A stretch of DNA of 13,563 nucleotides, from NCBI GenBank assembly GCA_041497995.1, contig JBGQHM010000164.1, positions 1 to 13,563 of the forward strand. Direction: 5' to 3'. Position 1 is the first letter of the stretch. The number at the start of each line of letters is the position of its first letter. Source of the DNA: DATKMS01 sp041497995 (lineage in GTDB: Bacteria; Desulfobacterota; Binatia; HRBIN30). The notes below the pieces were generated by a model. It saw only the letters and a list, made by a program, of their open reading frames with translations. It was not told the origin of the DNA and did no database searches. The translations under genes were made by a program, and so were the position numbers. Positions 1 to 6,254 of the stretch are shown here, one piece after another.

Positions 1-582
1 CTCGTTCTGGAACGTGCCGCTCCCCACCGCAACCAAGGGCGTCTGTCCCACAACCATCAAGACCTTGCGCGCGGGTGCGTCGTCGAGGCGCGCTTGCACT
101 GCGGCGATGTGCGCGTCGATGCGTGCGACGAGTGCGCGCGCCGCGGCCTCGTGATCGAGCTCACGACCGATGGCTATCAGTGACTCCTTGATCTCTGCGA
201 CGGTATTGGGATCGACGAGGAGTACCTTCAAGCCGAGACGACGCAGGGCTTGCACCGAGCCCTGGTTGCCGGGGCTTGGTACCGCGACGATGACGTCAGG
301 ACGTTTGGCGACGATCACTTCGACGTTTGGTGTGAGGAAGGAGCCGACGCGGTCGATGCGCTCGGCCTCCGGCGGGTAGTCGCAGTACACCGAGACGCCG
401 ACGAGCTGGTCGCCCAGCCCGAGCGCGAAGACCGTCTCGGTCACTGATGGAGCAAGGGAAATGATGCGCAGCGGTTCGGCAGCCGCCGTCGCAGCGGACA
501 CCGCCACAGACGCGACCGCCACGGCGCGCAGCAGCGATGCGCGGCGGGCGGTGCCGGCGAGTCGGTTGCGTAGTTTACTCAT
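1..582 (-). CDS. btuF: BtuF-like periplasmic cobalamin-binding protein (3' end missing)
   Basis: This frame stays open for 194 codons from an ATG at 582-580 to the window's left edge, so the C-terminus is missing. The N-terminus has a basic stretch, then an Ala/Val-rich hydrophobic segment (about residues 19-35) ending in AAA before EPL, as in a secreted protein. The mature part opens with RIISLAPSVTETVFALG, followed by LVGVSVYCDYPPEA and RPDVIVAVPS. These are hallmarks of the Peripla_BP_2 fold of class III ABC-transporter binding proteins (BtuF, FhuD, FepB). Such proteins carry cobalamin or chelated iron across the periplasm to an inner-membrane BtuCD-type permease. The cobalamin assignment comes from context: it is the fourth gene behind a cobalamin riboswitch and starts 14 nt after the propeller gene. 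No clear Shine-Dalgarno precedes it, so coupling to the upstream gene is likely. btuC and btuD would be expected beyond the left edge. The family call is secure and the ligand is inferred. Confidence 0.88.
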   Translation of the reverse strand, partial: MSKLRNRLAGTARRASLLRAVAVASVAVSAATAAAEPLRIISLAPSVTETVFALGLGDQLVGVSVYCDYPPEAERIDRVGSFLTPNVEVIVAKRPDVIVAVPSPGNQGSVQALRRLGLKVLLVDPNTVAEIKESLIAIGRELDHEAAARALVARIDAHIAAVQARLDDAPARKVLMVVGQTPLVAVGSGTFQNE

Positions 583-596
583 TCAAGCGAACGCTC

Positions 597-1913
597 TCAC
601 TTGAGAAACAAGATGTCGAACGGCGGCAAGCCCAGATCCAACGGCGCCGAGGTGATTTCACTGCCATCGCTGGCGCGGAAAATACGGATACCCGGCTTGG
701 TGGTGGTGCGATCCGCGAGAAACAGCTCGCCGTGGTCATTGCCTTCGATGTCCGACAGAAAGCCGCTCCCCGATAGTACCGTCTGAGTGACTGCATGCGT
801 GGTCGGATCGAACGCCACCAAGGAGTTGGAGAAGTCGGGCGCGGCGATGATCGCGTAGCCGAGATGATCGGAGACCGGCACGAAGTCGTTTAGGTCGCCG
901 CCGAGCTGGGCTTCGGTGATGAAGAATCCTTCCGCCGTATTCGTGGAGAGGTCGACGCGCTCGATCCCGCCGTCGTTGACGCCCAAGTTCCCCGCCTCGC
1001 CGACGACCAACGCTCCATTGTCGACGACGAGCCCCTTGGTGTCGCTGAAGGGATTCTCGCCGGAGAGTGTGATCTCGCCGACGACGGTGTCGGTCGCGGT
1101 GTCGATGACCGCAATCATGCCTAGCCCGGCGGGGTTGAATGAGTTGTTGCGGTTCACGCGCTGGAACGACACGTACAGCTTGCCGTTCACGATCGCCATC
1201 TGATCCATCTCCGGTATGCCATCGGCATCGGCGAACTGCGCCAGGTCGATGGATCCGACGTTGAATCCGGCGCAATCGGCGCCGACGGATGGATTGACGA
1301 TGAGCAGGGTCGTTAGCTCGTAGCGTGTGACGTACGCTTTGGTGGCGCTGAGCACCGCGATGTCGTGCGGGTTCGAACCATTGCCAGTGGAGCACTGCGA
1401 CAGGGTTGCGAAGTTCTGGCTAGGGTCGAGCGTTTGGATGTTGTCGGCTTGGAACCGATTGACGATGTAGACGCGTCCGCCGGCCGCACGCGCCACGGAG
1501 TCGCTGTTGATGGTGCGTTGCGGGCTCGCCGGTGTGATAGTTCGCGGCGTGTCGAGGGTCACGGTACCGAACGAACCAGTTTGGAAATCGGTGAGCGCGA
1601 CGAAGGCGAGGCGATCCGACGGGCATCCGTCGAGCACGCTCGCGACAGCGCGCACCAGCTCGTCGACGGAGACCTCGCCATTTCCGTTCGCGTCCATGGC
1701 AGCGCAGTCGTCGACGGGCGCGTCGCCGATGGCGATGCGGACACCGCGCACGATCTCGTCAACCTGGACAACGCCGTTGCCGTCGCAGTCGCCCGTGCAG
1801 TCCGCGGCCAGCGCCGCCGTCGCACTTCCGACTAGTAAACCAGCAATCAGGACGTGGCTGAGTCCCGCCCATCCCCACAGTCGGTCTGTTCCACTCTGTT
1901 CATGTCCGCTCAT
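597..1913 (-). CDS. Secreted beta-propeller protein with N-terminal EF-hand/dockerin-like pair; candidate BtuG-like B12-capture protein
   Basis: The protein has 438 aa from the ATG at 1913-1911, chosen because GGAGGAGGG ends 6 nt upstream. An in-frame TTG at 1934 lies inside and before that ribosome site and is less likely. Residues 1-37 form a signal peptide (hydrophobic 19-37, ending ALAA), with no lipobox. Two 12-residue EF-hand-type calcium loops follow, at D42-E53 (D-x-D-G-N-G) and D74-E85 (D-x-N-G-N-G), spaced as in type I dockerin repeats. From about residue 100 to the end the sequence is beta-rich and resembles YncE/DUF5074-type propellers: repeated units such as KLYVSF, MIAVIDTATDTVVGEI, GIERVDLSTNTAEG and LVAFDPTTHAVTQTV. 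It lies 32 nt after btuB and 14 nt before btuF, under the cobalamin riboswitch. In Bacteroides, BtuG is a surface beta-propeller that binds B12 and caps BtuB; an analogous role here is inference. An uncharacterised surface propeller that merely sits in this operon remains possible. Confidence 0.85.
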   Translation of the reverse strand: MSGHEQSGTDRLWGWAGLSHVLIAGLLVGSATAALAADCTGDCDGNGVVQVDEIVRGVRIAIGDAPVDDCAAMDANGNGEVSVDELVRAVASVLDGCPSDRLAFVALTDFQTGSFGTVTLDTPRTITPASPQRTINSDSVARAAGGRVYIVNRFQADNIQTLDPSQNFATLSQCSTGNGSNPHDIAVLSATKAYVTRYELTTLLIVNPSVGADCAGFNVGSIDLAQFADADGIPEMDQMAIVNGKLYVSFQRVNRNNSFNPAGLGMIAVIDTATDTVVGEITLSGENPFSDTKGLVVDNGALVVGEAGNLGVNDGGIERVDLSTNTAEGFFITEAQLGGDLNDFVPVSDHLGYAIIAAPDFSNSLVAFDPTTHAVTQTVLSGSGFLSDIEGNDHGELFLADRTTTKPGIRIFRASDGSEITSAPLDLGLPPFDILFLK

Positions 1914-1919
1914 CGTCTG

Positions 1920-1928
1920 CCCTCCTCC
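1920..1928 (-). promoter_or_regulatory. Strong ribosome binding site deciding the propeller start
   Basis: The minus strand reads GGAGGAGGG, 6 nt before the ATG at 1913-1911. It lies between btuB and the propeller gene and fixes the start at MSGHEQ rather than at the TTG 21 nt upstream. It suggests the propeller is translated independently and efficiently within the operon. Confidence 0.75.
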
Positions 1929-1945
1929 ATTCAAAGTCGTGTGAG

Positions 1946-3955
1946 TTAGAACTTGGCCGTGACCGTGCCGAAGAACGCGCGGCCCGGCAGCGGAAAGCCG
2001 CCGACGTCGCTGATCTGGTTGTCGGTGATGTTCTGCGCCTCGAAGCTCAATGTCAGCTGTTTGGAGACGTACACCGCGCCGCCGAGCGTATGCACGTCGC
2101 GGCTCGGCACCTCTATGAAATTCACCGGGTCAAGGAAGTTGCCGCTGACGAGACTGAGCTCGTAGTAGAGCTTGCCGTACTGGTTGAAGACCTCCACTTG
2201 CGTATAGAGCTCGTCGGACGGGCGTCCGGGCAACTGCTTGCCGTGCTGGCTGGGAATCGGACTCTGATTCTCGGCATCCTGATGGGTGTAGTTTAGGTCG
2301 AGGCTCACGTGGTGCACCGCCGTGCCGTGCAGCGTGAGCTCGTGGCCGCTGACGTTGGCCGCTCCGATGTTGGCCGGGCGCGACACGCGCTGCGAGTTCT
2401 GCACCAGCACGATGAGATCATCGACGTTGCGGTTGAAGTAGTCGTACTCGCCGTGGAGGTCGTCGAACCATCTCCAGGAAGGGAGAGTCGCCACCAGTCC
2501 GACATCGCCACTGGTCCCGGTCTCCGGTTGCAACGTTGGGTTGCCGACTACCGCGCCGCGATTGCCGAACAGCTCCGAAAACGTCGGCGCGCGTTCGAAG
2601 CGACCGACGTTGCCGCGCAGCGCCACCGCCGGCACGGGCTGCACTTGGATGCCGAGGCTCGGATTCCACAGGTCGCGATTGCGCGTCTCGCTCGGACCGC
2701 TCGGCGCCCCAGACGGCGAGAACGTCGCGGAGATCGAATCGATGAGATGCTGGTAGCCGACCGTCGGCACGACTAAGAGGACGCCGTCAAAGAACGTGGC
2801 TTGATCCTGCACCGACAGCGATGCCTGGAAACGCGTCTGATCCGGCTCGTCAGACGGAGTGGCCAGCGCGTTGAACGGTGAGAAGCGCTGCTGCGACAGC
2901 TCGACAAAGGTTCCGAGCGCGTGATTCGGCAGCGGGTAGTACGTTCCAATACCGTTGCCGCCGACGAGCGTCGTCTGGTCGCGCCGTTCCTGATTGCCCG
3001 TACCGAGGTCACCCTTTGGATCGGAGAACGCTGCGCGCTCGTAGCTGCCGAACAGCGCGCCGGTGAGATCGAGCGCATTGTCGAAGCGCCCCGGTGCCGT
3101 CAGCCGCAGGTAGTTCAGAGCGCGGAGGTTGTCGAAGGACGCGGTGAGCGACTGATTGCTGCCGATGCCCGGTACACCTTGGTCCTTGAAGAACGTCTCG
3201 CTGGTGAGATCGAGGCGTATGCCGTCGCCGACTGTGCCGCCACCCTTGAGAATGGCGTCGACGGAGTTGAAGGCGTTGTTCTGCCGCGTCACCCGCTGGT
3301 CGTCGTGCGGATTCAGCGGTGTGCCGTTGTCGTCGAGAAACGTGAAGTCACCTTGGCTGCCGAGGTACGTGACGTGACCAAGCAGGTCGATGCCGTGCGC
3401 TTGCTGCGAGTACTCCGCCACGATCTTGCGGGTAGAGAACGACCCGTACGACGCAGCCACCTCCGCGGTCGGTTCAACCGTCGGCTGCTTGGTGACCAGA
3501 TTCACCACGCCGCCGAGCCCGCCGCCGCTGAAGCCGATCGGAACCGTGCCGCGATACACTTCGATGCGCTCGAGTCCGTCGAGCGGGAGGTCGGCGACGT
3601 TCACCGTTTCGTTGACGGCGCGCGAGAGCGGCACGCCGTCGAGGTAGAACTGCACCTGGTTGGCGGAGGAGCCACGGATGGAGATCGTACTGAAGGCGCC
3701 GAGGCCGCCGAAGCGCCGCACCTGCACGCCCACCGATTCGGCGAGCACGTCGGCCGCGGTCTCCAGGCGATCGCTGTGTTCGGCTGTATCGATCACGGTG
3801 GCGAAGCTGGTCGGCGCGCGCGCTTGCGTCTCCGACACCGGCTCGGCCGTGACCACTACGGTCGCGCTGGGCTCCTCGGCGTGCGCCCGCCGCGCTCCCA
3901 AACTTCCTTCTATCAGTGCCAACACCATCGCGGTCGCCCACCTCCGCAACTTCAT
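1946..3955 (-). CDS. btuB: BtuB-type TonB-dependent outer-membrane receptor
   Basis: The protein has 669 aa from the ATG at 3955-3953. The frame is open further upstream, but only from this ATG does a signal peptide appear (MKLRRWATAMVLALIEG... ending AHA, about residue 26). The start overlaps the tonB stop as ATGA, so the two are translationally coupled. Residues 32-37 (TVVVTA) form a TonB box very like the one in E. coli BtuB. A plug domain follows, with DVLAESVGVQVRRFGG, ISIRGSSANQVQFYLDGVPL and IEVYRGTVPIGFSGGGLGGVVNLVT. The rest is a beta-barrel with alternating aromatic strands, ending in VTAKF with the terminal Phe used by the BAM machinery. The length is slightly above E. coli BtuB (about 594 mature residues). 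The family assignment is firm. Cobalamin or a cobamide as ligand follows from the riboswitch and the BtuF-like neighbour, since many such receptors carry other ligands. Confidence 0.92.
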   Translation of the reverse strand: MKLRRWATAMVLALIEGSLGARRAHAEEPSATVVVTAEPVSETQARAPTSFATVIDTAEHSDRLETAADVLAESVGVQVRRFGGLGAFSTISIRGSSANQVQFYLDGVPLSRAVNETVNVADLPLDGLERIEVYRGTVPIGFSGGGLGGVVNLVTKQPTVEPTAEVAASYGSFSTRKIVAEYSQQAHGIDLLGHVTYLGSQGDFTFLDDNGTPLNPHDDQRVTRQNNAFNSVDAILKGGGTVGDGIRLDLTSETFFKDQGVPGIGSNQSLTASFDNLRALNYLRLTAPGRFDNALDLTGALFGSYERAAFSDPKGDLGTGNQERRDQTTLVGGNGIGTYYPLPNHALGTFVELSQQRFSPFNALATPSDEPDQTRFQASLSVQDQATFFDGVLLVVPTVGYQHLIDSISATFSPSGAPSGPSETRNRDLWNPSLGIQVQPVPAVALRGNVGRFERAPTFSELFGNRGAVVGNPTLQPETGTSGDVGLVATLPSWRWFDDLHGEYDYFNRNVDDLIVLVQNSQRVSRPANIGAANVSGHELTLHGTAVHHVSLDLNYTHQDAENQSPIPSQHGKQLPGRPSDELYTQVEVFNQYGKLYYELSLVSGNFLDPVNFIEVPSRDVHTLGGAVYVSKQLTLSFEAQNITDNQISDVGGFPLPGRAFFGTVTAKF

Positions 3956-4686
3956 GGCCGCGGCGCTGCCAGCTCGAAGCGATAGGCGATGTGCCCGCTT
4001 GCCGGCGCGCTGCGCAGCGGACTGAACCGGCTGCGGCGCGCGACGGCGACCGCTTCGCGATCCAGCACCTCGTGGCCGCACGAGCGCCGCACCTCGGCGG
4101 TGGCCACGGAGCCGTCGGCCAGCAACACCAATCCCACGTCGACGGTTCCCTGCCAGCCGCGCCGCCGGGCCACCAGCGGATAGCTCGGTTCAGGGCAGAC
4201 GACACAGTGGGCGCGCTGATCGCCGGCACCGGTGCCATCACCGCTGCCGCCACCCCTACCGCTACCCGTTCCACCGAGTCCGCCGCTTCCAACACCGACG
4301 CTGGCGACCGCCGACCCGTCCGCATCGTTCGTGGATGGCGACGAAGGATCCGCCGCTGGGGTCGGCGCGACCGCAACAGCGAGGGCTGCAGCCTTTGTCG
4401 ATGCGTGACGTCGAGCGTGCGGGACTTTCGACGGCGGTTGCGTCTGCCGCAATTCGGTCTGCGGTTGCGCCGGTGCCGCACCGGCTAGCTGTGACACGCC
4501 TCCTCCGCTGGCAATCAACGACACCATGACTAGCCGGGCGGGTTCGGCGGCACGAAAGGCCTCGAACGATAAGAGCACGAGCAGAGCCGCGTGCAGCGCG
4601 AGCGACACCGCGAACGGCAGCGCGTTCCGCCGGCCGACCAGCGGCCTGGAATGGAGAAGAGAATTTATCGCGTCCCGTCGCCGCAT
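3952..4686 (-). CDS. tonB: TonB energy-transducing protein dedicated to the B12 operon
   Basis: The protein has 244 aa and is the first gene after the riboswitch. It anchors in the inner membrane, couples to ExbB/ExbD and transmits energy to the TonB box of the outer-membrane receptor. A single N-terminal membrane segment (about residues 22-42) contains S28-x3-H32, the Ser/His pair conserved in the TonB transmembrane helix. A long low-complexity linker follows, Ala/Pro/Gln-rich and then a Gly/Ser-rich run at about 124-155 in place of the usual Pro-Lys repeats. Residues 166-244 form the TonB C-terminal domain, from EPSYPLVARRRGWQG through the V-x-V-x-L-x-x-DGSV core to REAVAVARRSRFSPL. A CxxC (C161-C164) sits just before the domain and there is another Cys at 203, which is unusual. 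No exbB or exbD is visible, so these must be encoded elsewhere. The stop overlaps the btuB start by 4 nt. Confidence 0.9.
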   Translation of the reverse strand: MRRRDAINSLLHSRPLVGRRNALPFAVSLALHAALLVLLSFEAFRAAEPARLVMVSLIASGGGVSQLAGAAPAQPQTELRQTQPPSKVPHARRHASTKAAALAVAVAPTPAADPSSPSTNDADGSAVASVGVGSGGLGGTGSGRGGGSGDGTGAGDQRAHCVVCPEPSYPLVARRRGWQGTVDVGLVLLADGSVATAEVRRSCGHEVLDREAVAVARRSRFSPLRSAPASGHIAYRFELAAPRP

Positions 4687-4693
4687 AACACAA

Positions 4694-4722
4694 AGCCTCG
4701 ACCGCTCCGGGGGATCGAGGCT
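4694..4722 (-). promoter_or_regulatory. Expression platform: Shine-Dalgarno-sequestering hairpin of the cobalamin riboswitch
   Basis: On the minus-strand RNA, AGCCUCGAUC (4722-4713) pairs over 10 bp, including one G-U, with GGUCGAGGCU (4703-4694) around a 9-nt loop. The 3' arm contains GAGG (4699-4696), the only Shine-Dalgarno-like sequence near the tonB ATG (4686), with 9 nt between. The 5' arm sequence CUCGAUC (4719-4713) is also a perfect 7-nt complement of GAUCGAG (4790-4784) in the 3' strand of riboswitch stem P1. Two exclusive states follow. With B12, P1 forms and the hairpin hides the ribosome site; without B12, P1's 3' strand captures the 5' arm and frees it. The hairpin is followed by UUUGUGUU, so weak intrinsic termination cannot be fully excluded. 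The pairings are read from sequence and the switching is inferred. Confidence 0.72.
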
Positions 4723-4780
4723 CTGACGGGAACGATGGGAAATGAGTTCCAGCCCGCCGCCCCCCTCCGGAGCGTGTCGG

Positions 4781-4954
4781 CTTCTCGATCAGGCAGGTCT
4801 CCTGGCTTGGGGATCATCCTCGCGCCGCGCCTTCCCGCCCGGAACTCTTTCCGGACAGTGGCGACTTGCGACGCTCGTCCCCCCACACAGTTGCGGGGCA
4901 GCGGGGGCGTCTCACCCCCTTCCCTCTTGGCCCTCGTGGGACCTGATCGTGAAG
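4781..4954 (-). ncRNA. Cobalamin riboswitch (AdoCbl/B12 aptamer)
   Basis: Read on the minus strand, this carries the conserved blocks of the cobalamin aptamer in order: GGCCAAGAGGGAAG (near 4932-4919), GCCCCGCAACTGT (4899-4887), GCCACTG (4862-4856), CGGGAAGGCG (4837-4828) and the B12 box GCCAGGAGACCTGCC (4806-4792). The closing stem P1 is strong: CTTCACGATCAGG (4954-4942) against CCTGATCGAGAAG (4793-4781), 12 pairs with a single A-A mismatch. Family behaviour is repression of the downstream genes when cobalamin is bound. It lies directly upstream of tonB-btuB-propeller-btuF and ties the whole operon, including the uncharacterised propeller, to B12 status. Subclass (adenosyl- versus hydroxo/methyl-cobalamin) cannot be decided by eye. 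Confidence 0.96.
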
Positions 4955-4957
4955 TGG

Positions 4958-4986
4958 CTTCTACTCGGGGCGCTACTTCGAGTCAA
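4958..4986 (-). promoter_or_regulatory. Candidate sigma70-type promoter of the B12 operon
   Basis: The minus strand has TTGACT (4986-4981, 5 of 6 to the -35 consensus), a spacer of exactly 17 nt, then TAGAAG (4963-4958, 4 of 6 to the -10 consensus). Initiation about 7 nt downstream, near 4950, would start the transcript right at the 5' strand of riboswitch stem P1, which is the expected geometry. The -10 box begins at the end of a half-copy of the palindromic repeat (CCCCGAGTAG, 4970-4961). A second TTGACG about 30 nt upstream is less well placed. Confidence 0.5.
4961..4970 (-). repeat. Half-copy of the palindromic repeat (5' part)
   Basis: The minus strand reads CCCCGAGTAG, identical to the CCCC-GAGTA-G portion of the full unit at 5102-5150, but no partner half follows. 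It lies within the spacer and at the edge of the -10 box of the proposed B12 promoter. Ten bases alone could be chance; the neighbouring full copies make a repeat remnant more likely. Confidence 0.35.
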
Positions 4987-5022
4987 CAGAGCCCGGGGTC
5001 GCGGGTCGCGTCAAAGTCAGTG

Positions 5023-5071
5023 CGTGCCTCGATACGCCGCCGAAAGAAGGCGGCTACTCGGCATGAACGGG
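5023..5071 (-). repeat. REP-like palindromic element, copy 1
   Basis: Read on the minus strand from 5071 to 5023 the unit is CCCGTTCA, TGCC, GAGTA, GCCGCC, a 7-nt loop (TTCTTTC), GGCGGC, GTATCGA, GGCA, CG. The outer TGCC pairs with GGCA and the inner GCCGCC with GGCGGC (6 bp), separated by the invariant asymmetric internal loop GAGTA/GTATCGA. It is an inverted partner of the unit at 5102-5150. The form resembles dispersed intergenic palindromes (REP/BIME type) of other bacterial genomes. Function is unknown; it could be a mobile palindrome or a protein-binding or RNA-stability element. Confidence 0.7.
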
Positions 5072-5101
5072 TTTGCTTTTCGGTCTTCTTAGGGTCCGGA
5101 T

Positions 5102-5150
5102 CCCGTTCACCCCGAGTAGCGGCCCCGCTTTTGGGTCGCGTATCGAGGGG
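5102..5150 (+). repeat. REP-like palindromic element, copy 2
   Basis: On the plus strand the unit reads CCCGTTCA, CCCC, GAGTA, GCGGCCC, a 7-nt loop (CGCTTTT), GGGTCGC, GTATCGA, GGGG. Outer CCCC pairs with GGGG and the inner arms form 7 bp with one G-T. The invariant parts match copy 1, while the stems differ and still pair, which is compensatory change. It lies in inverse orientation to copy 1, 30 nt away, so the pair can also fold as one 122-nt cruciform (5027-5037 with 5138-5148, and 5054-5071 with 5102-5119). Confidence 0.7.
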
Positions 5151-5156
5151 CGCCCA

Positions 5157-5166
5157 GCCTCGATAC
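5157..5166 (-). repeat. Half-copy of the palindromic repeat (3' part)
   Basis: The minus strand reads GTATCGAGGC, matching the GTATCGA-GGC end of copy 1. With the end of copy 2 it forms a further small inverted repeat (tatcgagg 5141-5148 and cctcgata 5158-5165). It is probably a truncated unit, on short evidence. Confidence 0.35.
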
Positions 5167-5255
5167 CGGTCGTGCGCGACTAATGACAGGGCCCTGCAAC
5201 ACAGTCCGGTTTGATTGCTCTTCGCGGCGCGTGCCGGTAACAATACGCCACCTCA

Positions 5256-6254
5256 ATGAGCCGGCGCCTCCTCAAGAACCTCGTCCTGAGCACCGCGGTC
5301 GCCGCGTTCTTTTTGTATCTGGCCTTCCGCAACGTGCAGTTCGCCGAGCTCGGTGCGGCGCTGGAGCGCTTCGACGCGGGTTGGCTCGTGCCCGCGGTGG
5401 TGATCAGCTTTTCGTTGATGATCATGCGTGCATGGCGCTGGCAGCTGGAGCTGCGACCGCTGGAGCACATCCCACTGGGACGGCTGTGGGTGGTCTGCAG
5501 TGTCGCGTACATGGCGATCAACTTGCTGCCGGTGCGCCTGGGCGAGGTGGTGCGGCCGTGGCTCCTGTCGCGCCGCTCGCGCGTCAGCATCTCGAACGTC
5601 GTCGGCAATCTGGTGGTCGAGAAGACGATGGATTCGATCTGCATCGTCTTCTACATCCTCGTCGGCTTGCTGACCGCTCGCGACCTGCCACCGTGGGTGC
5701 GGCGTGGCGCGTGGTTTCCGGCGATCGCAGCGGCGTTGCTGGCCACTGTGGTTGTGCTGCTGTGGCTGAAAGGCGAGCCATTCGTCGATCGCTGGGTGGT
5801 GCACTACCTGCCCGAGCGCTTCGGCGGCGGGCTGAAGCGCGTCACGCGCGCGATCCTCGATGGCATGCGCGTCCTGCCCGATGGGCGACTGCTGCTCACC
5901 GTCTTCATCGCTTCGATCGCACTGTGGTTCCTGCCGATCCTGTCGAGCTGGGTGATCATCCGTGCTTTCAATTTCCCCGTGCCGTTCAACGCGGCGTTGA
6001 TCGTCTTCATCTTCATCGGCTTTGGAACGGCGCTGCCCAACGCGCCGGGCATGATCGGTACGTATCAGTACGCCTGCGTGCTGGCCCTCGGCCTGTTCGG
6101 TGTGACGCAGGCGGACGCCCTCGCGTATGGCCTGGTGCTCAATGCGCTCCAACTGCTGTCGATCATCGCCCAGGGACTGATTGCGTACCCGTTTGCAGGG
6201 ATCAAGGTCGATGACTTCCGCCGCGCACGCGGCGAGCTGGCTGCCGAGCTATGA
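5256..6254 (+). CDS. Polytopic membrane protein, UPF0104/LPG_synthase_TM family (flippase-like)
   Basis: The protein has 332 aa with several hydrophobic segments (about 8-24, 43-57, 76-91, 125-140, 154-171, 212-235, 245-260, 270-285, 292-314). Family signatures are visible: NLLPVRLGEVVRPWLL (89-104), with the R-x-GE motif near the second or third membrane segment, and GFGTALPNAPGMIGTYQ (255-271). The family includes the membrane domain of MprF (lysyl-phosphatidylglycerol synthase/flippase), archaeal AglD and many proteins in glycan loci. Here there is no C-terminal aminoacyl-transfer domain, so only the membrane module is present. As the first gene of a glycosyltransferase operon it may move or help build a lipid-linked intermediate; that role is inference. 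The stop overlaps the next start as ATGA. No clear Shine-Dalgarno is seen. Confidence 0.82.
   Translation: MSRRLLKNLVLSTAVAAFFLYLAFRNVQFAELGAALERFDAGWLVPAVVISFSLMIMRAWRWQLELRPLEHIPLGRLWVVCSVAYMAINLLPVRLGEVVRPWLLSRRSRVSISNVVGNLVVEKTMDSICIVFYILVGLLTARDLPPWVRRGAWFPAIAAALLATVVVLLWLKGEPFVDRWVVHYLPERFGGGLKRVTRAILDGMRVLPDGRLLLTVFIASIALWFLPILSSWVIIRAFNFPVPFNAALIVFIFIGFGTALPNAPGMIGTYQYACVLALGLFGVTQADALAYGLVLNALQLLSIIAQGLIAYPFAGIKVDDFRRARGELAAEL

Larger units (their letters stand above)
4955..5255. other. Divergent intergenic region between the B12 operon and the glycan operon
   Basis: No credible gene lies here. The left part holds the B12 operon promoter. The centre (5023-5150) holds two inverted palindromic elements. 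The right part (about 5170-5255) must hold the promoter for the plus-strand operon. The best I can find there is TTGCTC, 17 nt, TAACAA (ending near 5246), a weak match that would give an almost leaderless transcript. No Shine-Dalgarno is evident before the ATG at 5256. Open frames that cross this region in both directions overlap the riboswitch and repeats and are by-products of high GC. Confidence 0.6.

Noticed and set aside
1659..1802. Cellulosomal dockerin (binding a cohesin)
   Set aside because: The two calcium loops are dockerin-like, but no cohesin, scaffoldin or cellulase is nearby. In lineages with many such secreted proteins the pair is better regarded as a generic EF-hand module of unknown partner.
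2921..3985. Long plus-strand open frame (354 codons) opposite btuB
   Set aside because: It lies wholly antisense to btuB, whose plug, barrel and signal peptide are unmistakable. The translation is Arg/Ala/Glu/His-rich without domains, as expected of a GC-rich shadow frame.
4694..4722. Intrinsic transcription terminator
   Set aside because: The stem is strong but the following tract is only UUUGUGUU, and the 3' arm contains the sole ribosome site for tonB at workable spacing. Translational control explains it better, though some termination is not excluded.
5027..5148. tRNA-like cloverleaf or integron attC site
   Set aside because: The 122-nt fold has several arms, but no tRNA T-loop, anticodon or CCA, and none of the attC R'/R'' core sequences. 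Two inverted REP-like units explain the arms.
4591..5214. Plus-strand 207-codon open frame through the B12 leader
   Set aside because: It runs antisense to the riboswitch, its expression platform and the repeats, so it has no credible coding content.
5183..6214. Plus-strand 343-codon frame and minus-strand 299-codon frame over the first glycan-operon gene
   Set aside because: Both overlap the polytopic membrane protein with clear family motifs. Their products are low-complexity and Arg- or Gln/His-rich.
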